DNA of 64,000 bases from the NCBI GenBank assembly GCA_018287875.1, contig JAGVVL010000022.1, positions 4,650,001-4,714,000 on the forward strand, in the 5' to 3' direction. This document shows positions 35,889 through 45,858 of this stretch, piece by piece. Made by a program: the position numbers and the translations under genes. The notes beneath the pieces were generated by a model. The model was given only the letters and a program-made list of their open reading frames with translations, did no database searches and was not told the origin of the DNA. Within the stretch, counting starts at the first letter, position 1, and every line of letters starts with the position of its first letter. Source of the stretch: Nigrospora sphaerica. Lineage: Eukaryota > Ascomycota > Sordariomycetes > Amphisphaeriales > Apiosporaceae.

Positions 35889-37089
35889 CACTGCTTCTTT
35901 CCGTTCGACACGGAGCCCCGCGCCTCGTCTTGTGTACATCGTCACCCGAGGCCTGCTTTACTCCGTCGTGTCCCAGACGTCGGCCGGTCCGAATATGTTA
36001 TAGCCTGGGTGTGTCTGCGTGAGGGTGTTCCCCTGCTTCGAGATCCACGGTTCCGTGATCATAAACACGTCTGTCTCCATCCAGCATCGCTGAAGGAAGG
36101 CGGTGTGTATGCCCATCGCCCTATTCGTGTTGTAGACGGCAACCTGAATAGCTTTTGGTGGCGCTGGGCTATGGCGTCGTCGGTGCCCCTTGCTCATTGG
36201 CTTCCGATGGGTTGGCGGTTTCGAGGTCAGTCTCGCTCGCGAGTTTGTCCCGTATCTTGCCTGCCGCTCGGCCCGGGCGTTGGCTTCTCGGTGTAGCTTT
36301 TGTTACCCTACTCGAGCGTGTCATGACCCCGAGGATCGGGATCGTCCGCTGCGCCTGCCCTGGCGCCTTTGTCGCCGGGTGGGCACTCCGCGTGGCCGCC
36401 GTGATAGTGTCCTGCGCGTCCTCCAGGGACACGGCGGTGAGCGCCCCCGCGTCGTCCATCTCATCGTCTTCAGTCGTGGTCTCCGTCGGTGAGACAGTGG
36501 TTCCTTCGGATACCGTCCCTTCCGTACTAGGCTCCTCGATGGGTACCTCCACGGCGTTAGGCTCGCCTCCTGCTAGCGGAGCTGGTCGCTTGTTTCCTCG
36601 CCCTTGCTGCTTCCTTCACGGAAGTGGGTTGTCGTCGGAATCCGAGGATAAGACGGGAGTGGTGTCCTCCGTGTCTGCGTTTACCTCGGCGTACTACCGT
36701 GCCCTCACCTTCCTAATCGCTTTGATCCGGGCCTGACTTAGAGGGATCACTGTCTCGTTCTCCCTTTGGGGCTTACAGGGGCACTCCTCGTAGTCGGCTG
36801 GGAAGGGGCCGTGGCAGTTGGCGCACTTCGCCGGTTATGTGCACTCGTTCTGCTCAAGTGGCGGGTGTCGGTCTTTACGCTCGCCGCAGTTCTTACATAA
36901 CGCCTTCCTTCCGCAGTAGTGGGGGGTGTGGTACCCCTGGCATCCCGGGTCGTGTCGGACCACCTGGTTCTGCTTGTCGACTTTGCGCGCTACGTCGCTC
37001 ATCTTAAACAGCCGGAAGCTCCGGACCGTCTCCCGGAAAGCCACCACCCACGTGGCGTCTCCTGTCTCCGGGTTGACCCCGTGCCGGAA
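35889..37089 (-). mobile_element. LINE family F3 fragment (end of ORF1, start of ORF2)
   Basis: This is a much less mutated version of 8.95-10.25 kb. From right to left: FRHGVNPETGDATWVVAF and the zinc knuckles CQGYHTPHYCGRKALCKNCGERKD (about 36,840-36,960), then an acidic Thr/Glu-rich tail ending QGAPTTP at 36169. ORF2 starts at 36197 (MSKGHRRRHSPAPPKAIQVA) and shows VYNTNRAMGIHTAFLQ and FMITEPWISKQGN, the start of the endonuclease. Homology to F3 ends near GLRVERKEAVH, at about 35889. ORF1 and ORF2 overlap by about 28 bp. A pogo element (E3) abuts its right end. Confidence 0.82.
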
Positions 37090-38954
37090 TAAGTTCAAGT
37101 ACCCACTTTCGGGCACCCCCCACTTTCGGGCACCCCAAAAACCAGCCACCTGATTTTGTACTCTCCTACGTCTTTCCCCCATTTCTCTTCCGTGTTCGCT
37201 CTAATCTATTCTAAATTTCGCATAGAGCCTCAGTTTATTACAATGAAGCAGTATTCCAAAGAAGAGCTTTAATAAGCGCTTCAAGCTATATTAAGCGGCC
37301 AGATAATTAAGCGTGCCGCTATCGAGCATGGGATTCCAAGGTCAACACTTCAAAACCGAATTAAGGGTCAATAACTAAGATTAGAAGCCTTCTCCGACTT
37401 TCAGAGGCTTAGACTAGTCCAGGAAGAGTTACTTACAACTTGGATCCTAACTTAAGCTGCCTTAGGGCTTCCGCCTTCACACGCCCAAGTTAAGGAGTTT
37501 GCCGAACGTATCCTCCGGGCTTAAGGCGACAGCGAGCCACTTGGAAAGAGGTGGCTGCAGGCCTTCCTACGTAGGAACCCAGCTGTACGGGTATAGAAGA
37601 GCCGGTCTATCGACTCGCAGCGTGTTAATGGCGCCTCAGTCGAGGTAATTCGCCTATGGTTCCGATATCTTCAGCTGCTGGAGATCCAGAGGGTGAAGCC
37701 GGCTAACCGCCACAATATAGATAAAGCAGGACTCCTAGAGGGTGCTGGATCGAACGGACTAGTACTTGGAGGTTTGGAAAAACGCTCAGTCCAAAAGAAA
37801 TAGCCTGGCTCTTGTGCTTAGACGTCCTTTATTGAGTGCATCTCCGCTTAAGGACATACCCTACCCCCCTTAGTCATTTTCAAGGGCAAGACAGTTTAAC
37901 AGTAATGGTTCCTGCTTAATTTAAGCTAATTTAAAGGCTGGTAGTTTACTGCAACCGAAAACGGATGGATTATAGACTAAACCGCGCTCGAGTGGCTCGA
38001 GAAGGTCTTTATCCTGAATACCGCCCCCGAGGACCCTTCCGAGTACCGCCTACTTATTATAGACGGCTATAGCAGCTATATAACAACTGATTTCATATTT
38101 CAATGCTTTTCCTATCGGATTTACCTTCTTTTTTTAACCCCTTATACCTCTCACGTCCTTCAACCTCTCGATCTAGCCGTTTTTAGTGCTTTAAAATCGG
38201 CGTACCGGAAAGAGCTCAGATTTCTAACTCAGTTAACGGACTCTATAATAGTTAGCAAACGGAACTTCCTTACCTGCTATTAGAAGGCTCGCATAGCTGG
38301 GCTTACCAGCTAGAATATCCGGAATAAATAGAAAGTAGCCGGCCTTTAGCTAATGTGTGTAGCTAAACCGTTTCTAAGCCGGAATTTGGTTCAAAATACA
38401 CACTAAATAACACCCGACATAACAAAATCGAAGCAATCCCACTCGAATAAAGCCTTCTTAACACCTCCAAAGAAATCCTATACTTCTATAGTAGTTTAGT
38501 CCACTTTAAAGAAGACGTCGGACTTTAAAGACTAAGTACAGCTTTCGAACCAGCTAGCGGAACACTTAACTATATAACGGCTACTCTTCCGGAAGATTCA
38601 AAAGGCCTTTGATAAGAAGAATGTCCAATTAGCTACTACGCAAAGGCAAATTCAGGCTCTCGAAGCTAGGATTGAGACTATCAAACCAAGAAAAAGGAAG
38701 AAGGTGGATTTAAGCCCTAATTCAAAGTTTGCGAACATCGAAGACATCTAACGAGCTTAATTGGCGGTTAGGGAGGTTAAAAGTGGTCTCAGTGAAGAGA
38801 GCGATAGCGAAAGCCTAAGTGAGGCTGGTTCTTGTATTCTAGTTAAAATTAATTGAGGTTATATGTGGTCTTACAGTAAAGGTGTTGTTTTTTAGAGAGG
38901 TTGAATTGCTGTGCCCGAAAGTGGGGGGTGCCCGAAAGTGGGTACTTGAACTTA
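37090..38954 (+). mobile_element. Pogo/Fot-type transposon E3 (uninterrupted, 1,865 bp)
   Basis: Inverted repeats of about 44 bp start TAAGTTCAAGTACCCACTTT at 37090, with the complement ending at 38954. The motif CACTTTCGGGCACCCC is repeated within each end. The element is the uninterrupted relative of the two LINE-bearing elements at 12859 and 55826, so it shows the pre-insertion structure of their transposase. It abuts the F3 fragment. I could not show convincingly that F3 sequence resumes on its right side. Confidence 0.9.
37243..38856 (+). pseudogene. Pogo-family transposase of E3, RIP-degraded
   Basis: This frame of about 538 codons runs from MKQYSKEEL to the TGA at 38854-38856 without an apparent shift. 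It is broken by many TAA/TAG codons. Motifs: IEHGIPRSTLQNRIKG (psq HTH), LPPSHAQVKEFAERIL (CENP-B HTH), NIDKAGLLEGAGSNGLVLGG, IIDGYSSY, SHVLQPLDLAVFSALKSAYR (DDE_1) and KPRKRKKVDLSPNSKF near the C-terminus. It is homologous over its whole length to the split transposase of pogo 1. Confidence 0.88.
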
Positions 38955-40605
38955 GGTGTGCCTCTGTCGCGCGAGTGCGCCCGCACGTAGAGGACATGGT
39001 GAAGGGATAGCCTCAATGTTTCCGCCTATCATCACTCTATGCTCGCGTGGTGCTCTTATAAGCCCCAGGCACGATCGAAAAACGGCAAACTGTCTTGGAC
39101 CGCGAGTTCAGCTCCATGATATCCAGCCGTCTCCATGGGTCAAATGGAAATCGGTGGCTCAGCACGGCATGTCGGCGCGTGGCCATGCCAGCGCCGGCTT
39201 AGGATCAAACAGCTGTATTGCACTTGGTACTAAGCTGCTTGGCGCCAGTAGGAACCATACTGGAAAATGTCCCTCGTAGGAACCATAGCAAACATACGGG
39301 GTGCGGTCGTGAAGAGGTGATGTGCGTCTTCCGTTTCCCGTCTTCGGCTTCAATTCTAAGGCATGGACGTTGCACTAGGCCCGACGCCCAAGTCCCCTTA
39401 TAGTTGGACCAGTCACGACGGCAAGGCTGGAAGCCGTGTTTCGCCGAGGGGCATTTCTGTCGTATCCCAGATCGGCGAAGAGTATCGGGTCGGTTACCGT
39501 ATACAAAATCGTGCTGCCTTCGATACATTCAGAGCTTAAGATATTGAGGTTTGCGCGGGCACAAAGTTTTCACAGAGGACCGTCATCTACAGCTTTCCAG
39601 CGGTGGAGGTGGCAGTGGTTAAGAGACAAAAGACAAACAACAAGTAAGCATAGAAAATGGAAGTGGTTGGAAATCGACTGTGGGGGACGGATGTCCGCAG
39701 AACAGATGCCGCGAAAAGAAGTGACATCGAGTACGGTGTTCTAAAGAGAGCCCTACAGAACCGAGACACAAACGACAACGGAGCACTTCTTCCCCAGAGC
39801 GCCAGGGTTCCTGGAATAATAGCGCGGGAGGCCATCTTCCCGGTCGGGAACTCGGTGGAAACGGGTTCCCAGGCAGAGGTATGCAATCGGTCCTTGGGGA
39901 CAGTGTTGTACCAGTATTAGCAGCCATGTGGCGTCGACTGCATCAGCAAGTCTGCCGATGCCAATGGGCCCACAGCTAGTATAGATGTACCCACCAGCTA
40001 GAACGGGAGGTATGCCAGCTGGCATAACTACAGAGCGTAACAACTGTAACGCACGGATGCCCATTTACTAGCAACATCACCTGACCTTTCCTTATTTCGC
40101 GCTTCGCGTCCGTTCACTACTAGTTGCTTTTCTTCCGTCATCACCATTTCCATTACTCTCATTGCGTGCCTCCTCCTTTTCTAATGAGATGTGAAACGGC
40201 AAGTCACTCGCACCCTCGATCACTGTAGACCCTGATTCCTACTCGGTCGAACGGGCCCCACGGTGCCCCTTCGTCGAAAGGACCAGGATCTTGGGCGGGG
40301 CCTGTGTTCTCTGCAGGCTCACGGTCGCGAGCCTTCGTCGTCTCTATCTTCTTAATTCGCTCCCTTCGCTACCGCTGCTTTGCCCGTTGCCGAATGAAAC
40401 CGACTAGTCATTTGTACTTTCGGTCAGCGACCTCGACTCCAGACGGATCAGAGGCCTGGCCTTGGGCGGGGCCGTAATGGGCTACTGGTCGCAAACCTAC
40501 GTCGCGTCTCGTTGGGTTCCGAGCCGGGTGGCTGGATGAGCGGCCTCGACACCCCCTTGTTACCAGACGGTAGGCATTTCCCTATCCCCAAGCTGACCCT
40601 CAAAC
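38955..40605. other. Region without a recognisable gene
   Basis: Only overlapping open frames of up to about 107 codons are seen, on both strands, and none has a motif I recognise. The composition is balanced. It lies between transposon E3 and the gene relic that starts at 40606. Confidence 0.4.
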
Positions 40606-42153
40606 ATGCCGATCACCTCGCCTACCAACGACGAAGCGACGCGCGCGACGCGAACACGTGATTCACCATCCGACCATGACGGGCGTTGGGAGGCAGGCGA
40701 AGAGCCTTTCGCCATCACGGCCACCTGTGTCGCGACATTCAAGGCGGAGAAGGAGGCACGGAAGCTACGTATGCATTTGAAAGCTGCATACAAACCCCCT
40801 ATTGTTACTTTCCGGCTCAATGTCGAGCTCTTCGGATACGGCGATGATAGAAAGAAAACCAGAACCATATTATTTTTTGATGTGCCTCACAATCACATCG
40901 CGACGCTAGAATACACCGCCCTTGTCGACTTTACCGACGCCCATGAACTCGTCCGACAGGACCTACCTTCTGGTGGCATTGCGCAGCTTTGTTTTCTGCT
41001 TAAACGCCCCGGCCATATTGTCGAGCCTGTCCACGACCCCTTGCAAGCCCTCCGGCCCAACTCGCCACCGATACGGGCGGCGATGCTATTACTTGCCACA
41101 GTTCGCGAGTTCGTCCTGTTCGTCCTGTTCGTCCCCCAAATACAATTTTCCACCACCAAATCTGCAGCCTTCAGAGCGCCGTGATATCCCATCCCTCAGA
41201 AGTAGACGAGCAAAAGAAGTATAGCGAATACGTCCACTGGTTGGGAACCCTTTACGGCGGTAAGGGCGGCAAGGTGCTGGACCCTCACCCGGCCGTGGAC
41301 GCCGGCACGCCTTCCGAGTCGGGTGACTCAACCGTCCCAATGAGCAGCCCCCCCGGATATAAGCGCGTGACATAGCGCGACGACCCTATCCCGCCGTCGG
41401 ACAAAGACGATAATAAAGTGGACGATGCGGCGGCTTCCGCCGCCACTCCACCCCCGTATGTGCCCGAGGGGACAGATCTCTCTGCCACTCCCAGCGGATC
41501 AGGTGCGTACATATACGTCCTTCAATCATTTGACGTGACTAATGGTCTGCTGCGCCCTATAGGAAGGCCAGGAGAGAAACGGCCCCTTGACAATCAAGGA
41601 TTCACGGATATAGATTATCGTAGGCGCCTGGGTAAGGGACCCAGGCTTGCGAGCAGTGGCCCGCCCTCCCCTAGCAGCCCACTATTCACCGATAACATCA
41701 CCGGCCCGGCATACACAGACTTACACGGTGCTGAACTGGACCAAAGGTCCCACTTTGTCCTAACTTCTACGCTCGAGCGAGTCTTTGGCGGCATCCAAGA
41801 CTTGTGGGAGGAAAATAACACCATCAAGACCTAACTATCGGCCATCGAAGCGAACCAACGTGAGCTGTACGCCCAGATGGCCGACCTGCACCGCCAACGA
41901 ACTGAGAAAAATCCGGGCGCTGGAGACGGCAAGTGCTGGGCTGGGCAAACGGTGCGACGACATGGACGCGGAGATACAGAAACGCCACGACAACCTGGAC
42001 AGGGGGTTGGCCCGGATTGACGAGCGCGTGGAGGGGATCGAGGAGCAGTACAGCGTTATCACGTCCAAAATCACCGGTCAGGTGCACGGTGCGCTTCGCG
42101 AAGCGCTACGAGGGGCGCTGGCTTGGTTAGATAACTGGGAACGTGCTGGATGA
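40606..42153 (+). pseudogene. Relic of an unrecognised fungal protein with a C-terminal coiled coil
   Basis: It opens MPITSPTNDEATRATRTRDS and reads for about 190 codons, with a compact hydrophobic-polar domain (LFFDVPHNHIATLEYTALVD, PSGGIAQLCFLLKRPGHIVE). The frame then shifts near a tandem GTTCGTCCT repeat at about 41,115. It continues as HPSEVDEQKKYSEYVHWLG, SPPGYKRVT, a TAG, RDDPIPPSDKDD, then PPPYVPEG and LERVFGGIQDLWEENNTIKT, a TAA, LSAIEANQREL. After another shift near 41,885 it ends LRKIRALETASAGLGKR and IDERVEGIEEQYSVITSKIT, a heptad-like helix. Total original length is about 500 residues. I do not recognise the family. The two stops fit Gln/Trp codons hit by C-to-T or G-to-A change. 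Confidence 0.6.
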
Positions 42154-42984
42154 GAAACGAGGGCTTTTTAATAGTTCATTCCCTATGCCATACTTTCCAG
42201 GAAACAAGCAAGGGTTACGACGTGTATTGTCAAAGACATATTCGGTTGACCGTGATCCACCCCAACGTGCTACCCCAGTCGCAGCTGTAGCCATCGCATG
42301 TAAAAATGCACATGTCCTCTGTCCCGGGTCTGGCTATGTGTATTTTGGGCTGGTTAAACAAAATACTGTATCTTTCAGGTCAGTGAGGGGATCTATACGG
42401 TGAGCAAAAGCGGCCGTAGTCCGAACGTGAGCACCGTGGCTTCCACAGGGTTTCCGGTCCATGTCATGACACAGCCCAGGCGGCGAAACAGATGATATAA
42501 GGGAAGCCACAGCGCGAGCAGTGATCAAACAGCAGAATCGTTCAAGCATAAAAACCAACTACAAAACCAACTACATGATGTCAGTCTAACCACTCAAACC
42601 CGAAGCCAGCTTCGAGACGAACCAGGCCGCGACTCTTCACGCCTGCCTCTCCGCGCGACGTCTAGCGCGGCCCCTTTTGGCCCCACCGCGATGCCGCCAG
42701 CGGCGCTTTCCTCTACCGTGCTGTTGCGTGATGTCCGGACCCTTGCCCGCCTCACCCCCAGCATCTCTCCATGACCGTCTGGATTGAATGTTGCGGCCGC
42801 CGCCTTCGCGTAGCGGCTGATGCGTGAATTGAATATCCTCCATGGGGGACAGAGCGGAGGGCGACCGCAACGTCCCAAGGAGGGTTGGTCGGTCTGTCGT
42901 TCTTCGCCGTCTATGTTCAGCGTCCGTGGGACAGTGCCCACACAGGAACGGATCATAGTCCCCTGCATCTTGGAACGGTGGCCC

Positions 42985-43345
42985 CGACACCAAGCCCCCA
43001 AGTGCCCGTGGCGGGCAAGGCGGAACGATCGTGGTGCCAACCCGGTAGCCGAGCGAATCGCAAGAAAGGACAACGACGTGCTGGCGCCGGAGGTTCATCT
43101 CGACGTGCACGGTGGGCCAGGGGAGCGGATCGAGACGCTCCGCTAAGTCGAAAGTAAGGTGGCAGAAGCTAAATTTCCCCGTGTCAATGACAGCGGGCCC
43201 TACTGGGGCGGGGCCGTGAACGCCATCTAGCGGTTGATCAAGCCGCTGTAGGAGGTGAACGCCTGGAACAGGAGGGGGGACTCGGGGCATGCTAGCGTGA
43301 CCCGCATACCGGCAATCGGCTCTTGGGAGCTGTTCAGCACCTGGC
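42985..43345 (+). pseudogene. Possible second relic with coiled-coil-like residues
   Basis: One forward frame reads ANPVAERIARKDNDVLAPE, GERIETLR, a stop, VESKVAEAKFPRVNDSGPYW, GGAVNAI, a stop, RLIKPL, a stop, EVNAWNRR. The stops are TAA or TAG in positions suitable for Gln. The style resembles the C-terminus of the relic at 40606-42153, so it could be its displaced continuation or a neighbour paralogue. The evidence is weak. A 236-codon frame on the opposite strand looks like a shadow. Confidence 0.3.
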
Positions 43346-44640
43346 AAGTTATGGGAGCCATGGTCATACGAAGGACAGGGACCGCATCACTATGAAGTAC
43401 TGAAGATCAGAACGCAATTCAGCGCAAGCAGACGTACAGCGGTGCTTGGCTCTATATTAGTTCACTGCGACAATCATCGATTGCGAGCGAACAGGTTTGG
43501 GACCGGTGCAGCAGCTCGTTTACCTGCCGACAGCATCGTCTCCGAATACTGGCTGTAAAGGGCAGGCTTTAGCACCCAATTAGCAAGGAAGCGCGGAGAT
43601 CGGAAAACGGGAAGGCGACGGATTACGCGGGCTCCAACGCCCAAGCACAGCCTAAAACTGGGGCCCGTTCTGTGACAGGCACAGACTCTAGGTAACTTGA
43701 CGGGGAAGTAGGTAGCTGGGTTGAGACAGTGGAATTGGCCGAAGATGGGCATTACAGGTAGCCGTTTTACGGCACCCGGGGATGGCCAAGCGCCGGGAAC
43801 TTTGGTTCACATCCCACTTGTCGGTGAGTCCGCTTCTTGATTCGATGGTGCCGTCTGCGAAATAGCGTAGTATCCTTCTACCGGGCTAGGTCAGGCCCCT
43901 TGCACAGGATACAAACGGGAGGAACAGGGGGATCAAGCGCGCGCATACGTCTGGCGCTTATCATGCCTACGAGGATCCGTAAACCTGTCGGGTATCCCAA
44001 CTTGGGAGTCGAAAGGGGCGACAACACCTCGATCACAGGAGGAAATACGACGTCAAACGTCGCCAAGCATCCTGACTTCTTGTGGGATTCAAGCCTGGCT
44101 TGTCTGCGGCGCCATGTAGGAGCGTATGGTTTAGCCCCAGAGCTTGCACGCTGCACCTAGGTGGAGGGACCATGGAGGCTAGCAAATGTCGAGTTGTCTG
44201 CAGCCCGCACGCCTAAGGCAGAACGCGCCCCACCCGCACCTACCAAATGCGACACGGCGCAGGACCTAAGCAAGGGAAAAGGACTGGACATTCTTATATA
44301 ATTACAGCATACGGGAACGGGTATGCTACTATTTCGTCTGGTTTTAATTGTACCTCATCGTACCCGGTGGCTATTCAGTAGGTAGGGATAGTGAGTCGGC
44401 TGGCAGGTTTGTGAACACCGTCGGTCTTGTGAACGCCGTCGGTCTTATGAGAGGAGCCTAGACGGCAGGCTAACAGGATCCTGTAAACCGACGATAGGAA
44501 GCAAAGCAGTGTATCACTGATGGCTTCATTACACCCCCCACCGTGTCTACTCTTATTTGTGGATTTTAACCGAGAGTATAGTACTATGCCGTTTGAATCC
44601 TAAACAGGTCGAAGAGCACCGTGGACAAGGGTCGTGCAAG
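43346..44640. other. Region without a recognisable gene
   Basis: I find no supported coding, RNA or repeat feature. Short open frames occur on both strands without motifs. Near 44,412-44,452 the phrase GTGAACRCCGTCGGTCTTRTGA is repeated in tandem, about 20 bp twice. Confidence 0.4.
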
Positions 44641-45048
44641 ATGGGTGAACTCCGGAAAGCCCAACTAGCCCGCTTCATTGTCCTGGCCGCCGCAGTATGT
44701 ACGCACCCTTCCCCACACGATGGTCCTCCATAGTCTAACAACGCAGACTAATTTAATGCCGCTATACACGGCTTTATTTAGCCTAAAGTGCTTTAGGACT
44801 TCCTCTCGCCCTCGATCAACGTCTTGGTGACGCCTATACCGTACTTGCAAATCGCTAACCTTATCGGCGCCCTCCTTGTGTTCGTACTCGAGTGGCCCTG
44901 TTGGCCGGCACTGCGCGTGATACGTATTCCGTGGCGGTTCGTTGCGGTCGTGGCCGCGGCGTTGCCTGCTTGGCTACTCTGCCAGGCCACGAATGCGGGC
45001 CTCTATTATCTCATCAGTACCGTCCTGTACATGAAAGCGCACCAGTAA
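44641..45048 (+). pseudogene. DUF7727-like small membrane protein, disabled by stops
   Basis: Exon 1 (44641-44694) reads MGELRKAQLARFIVLAAA, followed by a GTATGT...TAG intron to 44733. Exon 2 reads SNNAD, stop, FNAAIHGFI, stop, PKVL, stop, DFLSPS, then PIPYLQIANLIGALLVFVLEWP and LLCQATNAGLYYLISTVLYM. The pattern (MGxLxKxxxARxIVL; FxWPKxxWDF; PIPxLQxxNL; LxYQxTNxxxYYLI) matches the short multi-helix DUF7727 proteins of fungi, as I remember the family. Two stops are TAG exactly where Trp is expected and one is TAA where Gln would fit. This is host-type, not transposon, sequence damaged in a RIP-like way. The usual C-terminal tail is missing or shifted. Confidence 0.7.
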
Positions 45049-45844
45049 AAAGAGGCAAGTAGGGGATGCGTTGGAAAGCAGGTCCTATTGAATGATACTG
45101 ACCGTGCTTACCAGACATTTACAATCTGAGATCATATGAGGGCCAATAGGCTGGTGCACAATCGATCCGAAGAGCCTTGGAGGTTTATTCCATCTTCACC
45201 TTAGCCTTCGGGGCCACTATGATGGAGGCGAGTGGGCGAGGCCCTGTGGCATCCTGTGGTGGGGCTCGGTGATGCCTACTTTAAATGGTACGCCTAAGAG
45301 CTGCGTGTGATGTAACGAGCAATAGCGGCAGGAGCTAGGAGATTAGGAAGCAAAGAACACCGCTACTGCACTCGAGCGGTCTCTGTCTTCGCGATTTGTC
45401 AGGTTATCGGTGCTATAGTCCTAGTAAGCAACGGATATTGTCAAAGTAACGAATTGCGTTTTGCTGGTGTTTCCGTCTCTCCGATGGTAGGCTCGCTTAA
45501 ACAGCCACGCACGGTTGTCGATTTAGGGGGTCGTGGCATTTGATAGTGGGCCGCCGATCGTACGTTAGCCAGGCTCTTCGAGCCATGATTCTCGGAACCG
45601 CGGCCGAGCGACGGGACGACTGGAAGGCATCGATTTCGGGGAGCGTTTCGTGTGGGGTAACAAAGAGGGAGAGAGCTGTGTATAAGCCTGGTAGCGGGTA
45701 ATGTTGCAGTAGCCTAAGGAGCGGAACCGGTATTTCGCTGCCGTCATAGTCCATATCCTACTTGTCGCGCCGTGAAAACAATCGACGCGACGCGACAGGG
45801 CGTGTTGCACCAAACCGGCCGCATCGTGCGCACGAGTCGGGACT
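45049..45844. other. Region without a recognisable gene, left flank of LINE C
   Basis: No gene is supported. The last bases (45845-45858, GGCATGGCTTATTC) are the left copy of the LINE C target duplication, so 45049-45844 and 48872-48905 were once contiguous. Confidence 0.5.
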
Positions 45845-45858
45845 GGCATGGCTTATTC

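Noticed and set aside
36169..38998. E3 inserted within F3 ORF1, with frame closing as EAHL-FRHGVNP
   Set aside because: Removing E3 and one TA gives EAHLFRHGVNPETG, similar to DAHLSRHRVNPETG in F3. However, sequence further right shows no convincing F3 similarity, so the match could be chance.
39159..39927. Several overlapping frames of about 60-107 codons
   Set aside because: They occur in multiple frames on both strands with no motif, as expected by chance in sequence poor in stops.
42637..43347. A 236-codon open frame on the minus strand
   Set aside because: It is rich in Arg, Pro and Gly, has no recognisable motif, and overlaps the opposite-strand frame with coiled-coil-like residues. 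It looks like a chance opening in GC-rich sequence.
43900..44160. Open frames of about 92-107 codons on both strands
   Set aside because: Both frames overlap each other and neither shows conserved motifs or splice structure.
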